Position numbers and translations under genes: made by a program
From: Mugil cephalus
Taxonomy: Eukaryota > Chordata > Actinopteri > Mugiliformes > Mugilidae
DNA length: 64,000 bases
Assembly: GCF_022458985.1 (NCBI RefSeq)
Contig: NC_061791.1
Coordinates: 882,501 to 946,500, forward strand
Direction of reading: 5' to 3'
Part shown: in pieces, positions 45,901 through 57,300 of the stretch
Layout of the letters: each line of letters starts with the position of its first letter
Numbering within the stretch: position 1 is the stretch's first letter
Notes under the pieces: generated by a model
Told to the model about the DNA's origin: nothing
Database searches by the model: none
The model's input: the letters and a program-made list of their open reading frames with translations, nothing else

Positions 45901-48900
45901 CAGAGGCATAAAATACATTTTTTATAATAACAGTCACAAATGTTCATTGTCTAAACTGGACGTCTAAAAGTATCGGTATCTTTTATCGGGATATCGGCCT
46001 TGGTATCCGATCCAACAGTTTAATCTCGTATTGAAGCAGCTGCTCCAGTCGCTCCGGATGATACGTGATGATACGTGGTTCGGACTTTGTGTCGGAGGTG
46101 TCGTCACGGTAACCGGGTGTTTACGTTGTGTCTCTTTGTGCGTCCAAGTAGTTCCCTTCAGAGAAACTCCGTCCTACACCAAGCGCCGTCGCGCCGGTTT
46201 GACCAGGAGTCCGGCGGGAAACGGCCTCTCGTCTCCTCGCTCCCTGATTCGCTCGGCCAGCGACAACGCTCTGGAAAGCCCCGCCTCCTCGCCAGGCCCC
46301 TCCCTCCAGAGCCTGGAGACGCACCACGACACGCACACGCATTCGCTCCGACGTCACACGAGACGCCTCAGGTACCGACGGAGAAAATAAAAACACAGAT
46401 TTAAATCACACTCAAGTTCAGGTTTAGTTTCAAGATGAAAACAAGAGTCCAAGTCTCCTGTTCTCTCTGCAGCCCCAGTGGAGGTGGAGGTGGTGGAGGT
46501 GTAGGTGGAGGTGGTGGAGGTGGGGGTGGAGGGGGTCACGTGGAGAACAGCCCCCCCGCCTCGCCTCCACCCACCCCCCAGATGAGGAAGAGGCGGCTGT
46601 ACAGCGCCGTGCCGGGACGCACCTTCATCGCCACCCGGTCCCACGTCCCCCAGGGGCCCGGAGAGATCCAGCTGCACCGCGGGGAGAGGGTCAAAGGTCA
46701 GAGACGCAACCATGGCAACACAGACTCCGTTAGTCATAGGGCCGCCTGTCACCATCCTCATCATCCTCACCATCGTTGTCACGGTGACGGGTACTGATGC
46801 TCCTCGCGTCTCCAGTCTTGTCCATAGGTGAAGGAGGATTCTGGGAAGGAAGCGTTAAAGGCAGAACCGGCTGGTTTCCTGCCGACTGTGTGGAGGAAGT
46901 TCAGATGAGACAATACGACCCGAGACTTGGTAAAGATGGAGCGCAGCATCTTTCAGAACATACGTACTTATATGTTTATACACGGCCCGAAACATTTACG
47001 CAAACTCTGTTTAGAATTAAGTACATTTATGCATAAAAGTCCTGAAAGTGAAACAATCAAACACATGAAACAGGAAAACAGCCTGGACAGAAGTTGGTGA
47101 ACTCCATGAACATGGACCCTTATTTATTTATTTATTTATTTATTTGATTCTGGGTCTGAAGTGGTTGTCGAGGACATGAGAACGTTTCCTTCTGTCTGTT
47201 TACTTCCAGATTTGTTTTCATGTGTAAATGTAGAAACTGTGTCGTGTGTTCGTTGCAGAGACCAGAGAAGATCGAACCAAGAGGCTGTTCAGACACTACA
47301 CTGTAGGATCCTACGACAACTACACCTCCTACAGGTGACACACGGTCACTGCAGCTCGACCAGAACTGAACCAGAACCGAACCTGTTCACATCAAAGAAT
47401 TCATCTTCATTAATAATTATTCATCTTTAGGCCTCAACTGTGTCCGACATATTAAACATTATTATTCTTCATAATAGTTTTTCAATGAGAACGTGAACTT
47501 AGACTTTTTTTTTAATACAAAGATGCTTAATTTAATTTAGTTTTAGTTAATTCAGTTTTTTTTAAAAAGAGCAAACAGAATAATTATACAGAAATGGACA
47601 CAATGAACATAAATAAATAAATAAACAAACATGAAACAAACATAATCTAAATATTCCATCTTCTACAAAAGGAGTAAGAAATTATTTTTTTAAAATTAAT
47701 TTAAGGTTAATCAGTGACATTTTATCCGCATATTTGTCTATAGTCGTGTACCAGTTATTCTGGATGAATATGTCGGCTGTTTATTTATTTATTTATTTAT
47801 TTAAGAACTATTTAAAACTTCTTTAATTGTAATAATTTACTCGAGGTTTAATTTGCTGGAGTCAAACTGACCCCAAAGATAAAAAGTGTGAATGTGAAGG
47901 TAACAGGATAAATAACAGGTTAAAATTAAACATTAAATATTTAAATATTCATGTACTGACACATTTTAAGATTAGAATTAAATCTGTAATTATTGATTAA
48001 ATAATAATAGTAATAATAAAATATTAAATATTCTTATATTTATGTAACTTTATAACATAATTTAATCCTAATGTTTGTGTCAGAGAACGTTTTTATTCAC
48101 TTCAACCCGAACAATGTCGAAATCACAAATTCATGTTATTTAGTCTCAAATATTTAAAAATCTATTTGAAAGAAATGTTCAGAATTAAAATTAAAGTGTT
48201 TTTTTCGTGGCTGTTCATTGGTGAAATCTGATCTAAGCTCGTTAACCTGTATACAAACCGACCTGCCGTATCATTATGACCGGGCTGGTCATCGGGTCCT
48301 GACTCGTTTTCTTTGTGTTTCAGCGACTACGTGATCGAGGAGAAGACGGCGGTGCTGCAGAAGAGAGAGAGCGAAGGATTCGGCTTCGTCCTCAGAGGAG
48401 CTAAAGGTAGAGATGGATGGAGGATGGAGGGATGATAGATGGAGGATGGAGGGATGGAGGGATGGAGGAGTGGCGTCTGGGTCGGACCAGTAACACAATA
48501 ATAACCTGAAATTTATTCATAATTTAACGAGTTCTTGTTCCATCTGAAATGTGTCAACGTAACTTGAGAATATGACTTTTACACATCGGTAACTGGACCA
48601 AAGTTGAGTTAACTCGTGTATTTAACGCAGATTTAAAACTTTTTTGCTGGAGATCCTTCTTGTTCAGCACCTTCTCTTGTGTTTTCAGCCGAGACGCCGA
48701 TAGAGGAGTTTGCCCCAACGCCAGCGTTTCCTGCGCTGCAATACCTGGAGTCCGTGGACCAGGGGGGCGTGGCCTGGAGGGCGGGGCTACGGACCGGAGA
48801 CTTCCTCATAGAGGTAAAAACGCTCAACAGAGTCGACTCTTTTGTCTCCCGAACGTTTCATTTTAGATCAGGGAGCAGTAACAGTAACATTAGAGCATAA

Positions 48901-51350
48901 TAACCCGACTTAACGTAAAAGATTTACGTTTGAACTCTTCCTCTGGGTTGTTTATGGGACTTTTTGAACCAATCAGAGCTCTGGACACGAGATGAGTAAA
49001 TCCTGCATGATGCAATATGTCATTTTCTTCTGATTCCATTGATAAAAGTCATTGTAGGATTCAACCAACACTATCAACAGATCAGCAAAAAAAAGTGTAA
49101 TTACACTCACTGCCAGTAGAGGGAGACAAACATCTCACAGTGCGGCTTTAAATTGTTTTTAGAGGTGGAGAAGATTTGAGACAAGTGATAGGACAGGAAA
49201 TAAGAACAATATTCATTTTTCATTTATTAAAACATTTTGTGCAGAAGCAGTTATTAAAAGATCTGAGAACGGAATTAGAATGAGCTTCATGAGAAATTAA
49301 AAACGTCACACTCCTTTTTTTCACATTTTTTCACTTTTGTTTTGAAATTCATTAATCTTGATTCTCTCCATGAAAATTTGAAATTTTACCATATGGTAAA
49401 TATATGATTTAAATACTTGGGCATTCAAAATTTCAACCACAGTGTGTTATTGTAGGATGTAAGAAGACTTTTTAACTTTTGTGAAACTCAGTTTATAACT
49501 TAGATTCTTTTTACATGAGGTTTTGTTTTATTGCAGCAGTTTGTTCGTGTTGATTTAAATGTGGGAGCTGGTTTTATAACTGACAGACTTTCACTTGATG
49601 AAGGGTGTGACAAACAAACATGCAGCGATCACTGCTTCGGTTAAATGTGTGGACAAAGAGCTCGTTCTCTGACTCTGGCACCGTGACAGAGATTTACCGG
49701 TTTCTGTGTGTCGCACCCTTTTATCTCATTAACCGATCGGCACAACACCAACGGGTAAAACAGGCAAAGACAGAAAGACAGTTTATTGGAGGTGAACAAC
49801 TCATGCAACTATAATTAATTCATTTACCATATATGGTTCCTTGCCCCTTTATGAAACACTCATTAAAGGACTTAAAATTCTAAATTTCAACCCCAGTGTG
49901 TTATTGTAGAAACTTTTTTGTACTTTTGTAAAATTTTTCCAAAATTTAAAATTTTCATGGAGTAAATTGAAATAAATGAATTTACTACATATGGTTCCTT
50001 GACCATATGGTCAAAATTTCAACCCCAGCGTGTTATTGTTGGGAATTAGAAGACTTTTGATAAATATGAAATTTGACCGTATGGTAAATGTATGATTGAT
50101 TGTGTTATTGTAGGATACAAGAAGACTTTTTTTACTTTGGAGAAAACGTTTCACAGTTTGTAATTTTGATGGAGAAGGTGGAGGTGAATGAATTGTGTGT
50201 CTCCAGGTGAACGGGGCCGACGTGGTGAAGGTTGGTCATCGCCAGGTCGTCTCTCTGATCCGACAGGGAGGAAGTCGCCTGCTGATGAAAGTCGTGTCCG
50301 TGTCCAGGAAATCTGAGTCCAACCTGATCAGAAAGAAAGGTACGACCGCACACCTGCAGCCTTCGTTCATTCATTCATCCATTCATTCATTCATTCACAC
50401 CAAGGAGCAGCTAGTGTATATACATTCTGCATATACACAGTGAACGCTACACAACTTCTTTCACACCAAACTCTAACTTTACAACAGCTCATATTTCTGT
50501 GATACTTCATGTTGATGTCTATGTTCTGTTTTTGGAGTCAGCTACTGTTCTGGTCACTCTGCTCGTTTTAGCTTGGAGCTAAATGGCTAATGGCTAATGG
50601 CTAATGGCTAATGGCTGGTTTTTAGTGATGAATCACTGTTTTTGTTAACGGACACTATTGCACCTGAACATCGTTCCTACGTAAATACTGTACATTCTTC
50701 CATCTCTGTTTCTCTTTGCTCATATGTTAATCCTGTACATTAGTTCCTATTTTATTATTTTTTTACTAGATATTACTTATATTTTATTATTATTATTGTT
50801 ATTTACCCACTGACATTCCTCTGGGTGGTTTATGGGACAGCAGTATCTTTCTGAACCAGAACAAAACAAATCATCAATCATCAACTTAGAGAGATTCTGA
50901 CTTTGTCTTTCAAAAGAGACCGAGACCATGAATGAGCTCCAACATGTTCATGAACAGCATTAAGTTACTTTGGCTGCGTCATAAATATGAGTTGTTTTTG
51001 TAAAATGCTAGAATGATAAGAGGCTAATCTGACTTTATTTTATCTTTCTTTTTACTATCATCATGTGGATGATTAAAGTCTGAGATTAACACACTTGCCT
51101 CTTGCCTTGTAGCTCCGCCTCCTCCAAAACGAGCCCCCAGCACCTCGTTGACGCTCCGGTCCAAGTCCATGACCGCCGACCTAGAGGACATAGGTAAAAC
51201 AAACGCACCCTCAAACACACAAACGCACACAAACGCACAAAGATACAGCGTAGAGTCAGATTCAGAGTTTGAGTTTCTGACCTTTGTTCCGTCTGCAGCC
51301 AGGAGGAGGCGCTTCGGTGAGTCACGTGACCTCAGAGCGTTTATCTGGCA

Positions 51351-51384
<34 letters not shown>

Positions 51385-54300
51385 ATTGTCGTCGTCATGA
51401 TGAGGTGCATTTCCACCGGCGTCTGAATTGAGTTTAGAGGAGAAGAACATCACATCACTGATGAAGAGGAGCCTCACGTCTACTGGAAACAGAACAGAAG
51501 AAGAAGAAGAAGAAGAAGAAGGAGAAGGAGAAGGAGAAGGAGAAGGAGAATAAGAAGGAGAAGAAGGACTAAGAACTGATGTCCTCCTCCTCCATGTCCT
51601 CCTCCACATCCTGAATGTCTCCATGTCTCCATCGTCTCTGTCCTCATAGATTCCGTTAGTTCATGTTTTCAACCAAGAAAAGAAGGAGAAGAAAAAGAAT
51701 AAGAGATGAGAAGATGAGAGCGAATATGGATAAGAAGGAGGAGGAGGAGATCTGCTCCATCACTCTGTGTTTATTTAAAGGTGGAGGCCGTAACCCGGGT
51801 CCTGGTTTATAGATGACGATAAAACGTTCAACGTTTGACACTAAACCAAAAATCTAAAACTGATTTTTTTCTTTTATTTTGGTGGGAAAGCACCGGACGT
51901 GTTTGGTTGATGTTGTGAAGTTTCAGGGCCGCAGCTAAATTAGATTCTAAAAGAATCTTTAAAATAATATATGAGCTGATTTGGTTCTTTGGTTCTTTGC
52001 TGCTGCGGCCCTGGTCAGTGGTGTTGTGTCGTGGTTTTAGTGGTTTTATTTGTCCAGACTAACTTTCGTCCAGTTTCACTTCATGTTCCTCTTTGTGTCT
52101 CCAGAGAAACTGGACGAGATGTTGGCTGGAGGTCAACAGGAAGTCGTCCTGAGGGTGCGACCGTCGGACGACTTCAGAGCGGCGACGGTCAAACAGAGAC
52201 CGACGAGTCGACGCATCACACAGGCTGAGATTAATGTACGAAATTATTATTAACCCTCTGGAGTCTGATGGTCCTTTGGTCTGTTGGCTCCTTCTGGGTT
52301 TCTCCTTCTACTTCCTGTTTATCTTGTTCCTGGTTCGGTTTCATTCTTTTCAGCTCAACCTCACATGTGTGACTTTCCAGTTACTTTTTCATTCTGACAA
52401 ACTGTAAAAAACACATTGGACCTAAAACCACCAGATCCCAGTAGGAACAAGTTAGACTTTTACTGTGAAAACTACATGAACACATTTAGCAAACAACAAA
52501 GTTATTCACAACTATTTCCATTAAAACTATTTAGGACCATGTCCAAAACTATCGGGTGTCCAACCAGTAATAATGTCTGAATGTCTCTAAACTGTCTCCT
52601 GTCTCCATAGACTGAATATAGCCTCACTGTTGCTTAGCAACCACTGACACATCATGTCCTGATTGGCTGATGGATGCATGTTTCCACCAATAGGAAAGGG
52701 GCTGTCATGTTGTGTTTCTTTCTATCATGTGTAGCTGGCTAGCTCTCTCCTCCTGCTAGCTCTCTCCTCCTGCTAGCTCTCTCCTCTTGCTAGCTCTCTC
52801 CTCCTGCTAGCTCTCTCCTCCTGCTAGCTCTCTCTCCTCTGGCTAGCTCTCTCCTTTTGCTAGCTCTCTCCTCCTGCTAGCTCTCTCCTCCTGCTAGCTC
52901 TCTCCTCCTGCTAGCTCCCTCCTCTGGCTAGCTCTCTCCTCTAGCTAACTCTCTCCTCTTAGCGTTAGCGCTAGCATTTTCCTGAACCAAACATGACGAC
53001 AATATTCAGGAAAAAAACTCAATTATTTAGAATCAGTCTAGTTTTACTTGGTCTAGAAACATCTATAGGATGAAACCATGTTCAAAACAAAGACCAGAGG
53101 ACCTAGGACGGAGCCTTGGGGAACTCCACAGGTCCAAAAGACTAATCTCTGCCTTCAGGTCATGGGTGTCCAACTCATTTTGGTTCAGGGGCCACATTCA
53201 GCCCAATTTGGTCTCAAGGGCCCAGTAACATAACAGCACAATAACAGATAAATATTTACAACTCCAGATAGATTTTTTCCCATAGATGAACAAGTAAATT
53301 AGGTAAATGTTTAAATTTAATTAAGTTTCCATTTAAAATACAAAGACAAATAAGTGCAATTTGGGCACATTGCTGTTTAGTTTAGGGTCTCAGTGTTGTG
53401 GTCTGTCCACATCTTTGACTAAAACAGTGGAAAAAATAAGGAAATCAAATTATCACACTTAGCAAATTCATGCTGTGGACCAGATTAGATCCTCTGTTTT
53501 GCCACGTTTAACCTGCGGACCTTGTGTTTGACACCTGTGCTTCAGGTTTGCATTGTCTAAATCTTGTCACGTGGCTAAAACTTTGTGTTTGTTTCTGTAG
53601 TCGTTGTTTGAGCGCCAGGGTCTGGTGCCTCCGTCGGCTCCAGAGAAGAGCACCATGCCTTTACCCAGAGGGATGTCCAGGACCAAGAGCTTTGGTGAGA
53701 AACTGCAGCTCGTCAGGATCAGCATAAACAATAATTCACAGTTACCGTAGGCTCAGTAGGTTTAGATACTGATTTACTGACATTTTTTAACCCTACGTCT
53801 ACGTCAAGAAACATGTGACTGTAAAACACCAACAGGTAGAAAGACGCTACATAAAAACCATTTACCGCTACAGTTAGCTAGGTGGGTTAATTTTAAGCTA
53901 GCTAACGACGAAGGTCTTTGATGACTTTGACCAATCAGAGCCCAGAACCAAATAAAAGGGGGCGGGTCCATTCTGTGCTGGTTTGCTTTAACGTCTCCAT
54001 GGTTACCACGACAGGCACGCCTGAAGACGACAGGATCACGGCCCTGATCAACGAGAGTCGGTTTCCACGGAGCTCCTCGCTGACGGACAGCTTCATCCCT
54101 CCTCCTCCTCAGACGGCCCCGCCCCCTCCCCCCTCAGCCTCCTCCTCCACGTCTTCGCTCTTCCTCCTCGACTCCGGCCCCCCTCCCTCCTTCCTGCCCC
54201 CGCCTCCTCCGGCGCGAGGGGAGGGGCTCACCCGCTCCAGCTTCAAGCCGGGGGCGGAGCCGAGGCTGCAGGAGCTCTCCGATTCCCCAGCGAGGAGCCA

Positions 54301-57300
54301 CGCCCACGCCGAGCGGCAGCGGAAAGCGAGGTCAATGATCATCCTGCAGGACACGCCCCCTCCACCGCTGCAGTCAGACGTGCACGCCGCCGCCAGCGCC
54401 ATCACGCTGCACACGGCCACGCACACGGCTACGCACACGCTTCACACGGCCACGCACACCTCCACGCTGTCTCTCCACAGCACTAGCCCCGCCCTCGGAC
54501 ACTCACCGCTGTCACGTCGCCGGGGACGACCAATAGAAAACCCTTATGCTAACGTGGGGCAGCAGGCTCCGCCCACCAAACCGCAGAGGAGGAAGTCACC
54601 GCTGTTGAAACAACTTCCTGTTGAGGAGCAGGGTTAGCATCAGTTCCTAGAATATAAGACAGAACACATTTCTAAGAAAATAAAAGCTAATTTATGCTAA
54701 GCTACAGTGCTAACAGTGCATCTGTCTGTTCCTTCTAGGTCTTGGGATGAAAGACCACGATCAATCAGGACCCAGCAGCCCGAGCCGGGCGGAGTTGTAC
54801 CAGCAGCAGGTCCTTTCAGAGCGAGCTCGGGTTCAGGGCCGCCGCTCATCCCTCTTCCTGTCTGTGGAGGGGGCGGGGTCAGACAATCAGGCCCCGCCTC
54901 TCCTGACTCAGAGCCATTCGATGGACGACCTCGGCGAGCTTCCGCCTCCGGCTCCGGTCCTGTCGCCTTCGCCGACGCCTCACACCTTCCTCCACCCGCT
55001 GACGGGGAAGCCTTTAGGTCGGGACGTTAACACGTGTTCGTTCTTAACCAACCTGTCAAAATTAACACATTTTGACAGCACTAGTCATAACAAACCTTTA
55101 GCGCTGACTTTAGCATCGGCTCTTGAGTCTTGTGTTATTTTGTCTGTTTTTAAGCTACTGGTCGTATTGCTGCAGGATGAAAGGACCTAGAACGGAGCCT
55201 TGAGGAACCCCAACAACTCAACTCTAAATCTTTTCCGTCTTCTCTGTCTCCAGATCCGTCCTCGCCTCTCGCCCTGGCTCTTGCTGCACGGGAACGAGCG
55301 CTCACCGCCCGCACGCCGAGCCCCGAGCCTCGAACCAAACACGCCTCCGCCTCCACCACGCCCATCCCCACCCCGTCCGCCAGCCCCGAGGGCAGACACA
55401 AGCGCACTCCCATCGCCACCCCCCAGGGCAGCCCCGAGCCGCGATCCAAGCGCACCACCCCCCAGACCAGCCCCGAGCAGCGAACCAAGCGCACCACCCC
55501 CCAGACCAGCCCCGAGTTGAGGCATAAACGCATAACCCCGCCCCTTTTCCCCGACGGACAGGTGGAGCGTCCAGAAACAGAGGGGGGGGTGACGTCTCCT
55601 GCAGGCCCCTCCCCTGAGCGCTGGAGACCCTCCCCATTGCCGCCGCTGGCCAATGAGAGCCATTCTTCTGCGCTGATTGACAGGCGCAGAAGCCTCACGG
55701 TGGGCAGCTCGGAAGAGGAGGGCGGGGCTTACACAGTGACACTCCCACCTGCCTTGTTGTCGTCCAGTGATGAGGAAACTAGGGAGGAGCTACGCAGGAT
55801 TGGCCTGGTGACTCCTCCCCCTGCCTTTGCGAGCCCCCCCGCCCCTCCTCCTCCCCCATCCTCCCTCACCTTGTTGCCACGACGAGGTGGGGAGGGAGGA
55901 GGAGGAGGGGAAGGCGGTCCCGACTCTCTCAATAGACGAGGAGACGAGGAGGAAGGAGCTGATGAACGGGCCATCGATAGCTCCTCCTCCCCCAGCTCGC
56001 TACCTCCCTCCATCACCCTGGCGTCCCCTCCGGGTATAGCCTCCCCCTCCTCCCCCCCCGCTGCCCACCCGTCCCCGTCGTCCACGGCCACCTCCCCATC
56101 AGGGCTCAAGCCCCGCCTTCGTTCACCAATCGGTCGGGGTCGCTCGGCGCTACGGGACCCCCTCCTGAAGCAGTCGTCGGACAGCGAGCTCCTCCCCTCG
56201 GCGGCGTCCTCGTCCTCCCCCTCGTCCCCGCTGTGCTCCTCCCCCACCAGCGGCGGCGGACGCCAACCGCGCTACCTGTTCCAGAGGAGGTCGAAGCTGT
56301 GGGGGGGTGGGGACGATGAGCGGCGGGCCTTCAGTCCGGATGAAGGGGCGGGGCGTCCGGCGGCGCTCGGGGGTCAGGGGTCGGGGTCGGCGGTGGATCT
56401 GACCAGCAGGTCGGCTTCTGCGCTGGAGCTGAGCGGCCGAGCCGGGTCCGGCCTGGATCTGGCCAATCGGCTGCAGCTACTCAACAAAGACAGTCACTCT
56501 CTGGGGGAGGAGCCAAGTCCACTCGACCCCGGCCGGAGGTCACCAGTGGGAGGGGCCAGGTACACTCAACTGTAATATATACGTATGTCATGAGCATAAT
56601 TGCCACGGTCGTTCAGGGTCTGCGTTTAATCCCTTATGGAGCGAGGAACCATATTTGGTAACTTGAAATTCATTCATCGGGATTTTCTCCATGAAAATTT
56701 GAAAATTTTAAAAATTTCACTGAAGTGAAAAAGTGTCCTGACGTCCTACATTGACACTATAGGTCTTCAACCGAAGGTCCAGGACCCCTAGGGGTCTGTG
56801 GTAGTACTGCAGAGGGGTCGCAAAGTCTTTGGTTGATTAGACATTGTTATATTTGTTTTTTAATTTTTCCCCACTAATTTAAATTTCTTTAAATACCCGT
56901 TAACATAAATCCAACATATTTTAGTTAAGGTGTAAATGGAGGCAGAAGAAGTTAGCGCCTCCTACTGTTGCATATGTTTGAAATTCAAAAAATAATAATA
57001 TTTGAACCTGTGTATTATTTGAATAGCTTAATACTGAATGCAAAATAATAATAATGTGTATTTATAACCAGCACTAGGTGGAGTTAAATATAGAACATAT
57101 AGTAGATGGTTAGTCTCTCCATCTGTTCGGGGCCTGAAAAACGTTCAAGACGTCTGATCTGGGATTGAAATTTAGAATTTCCAGGTATTTCATTGAGAAC
57201 TTATGAAGGGTTAATGAATTTCATCACGTTCGAGGTTTGGATTCAGTTTTTTTCGAGTCGACATCGCGACGTATCCCACACAGATCGATATATTTGTGTC

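Noticed and set aside
46354..46782. 142-codon minus-strand frame opposite the SH3 exon
   Set aside because: Antisense to the poly-glycine and SH3 coding exon and to an ATC/ATG-rich intron; no domain.
54109..56247. Long minus-strand frames opposite the shank3 proline-rich exons
   Set aside because: GC-rich antisense shadows of the coding exons; the plus strand carries conserved Shank motifs in frame.
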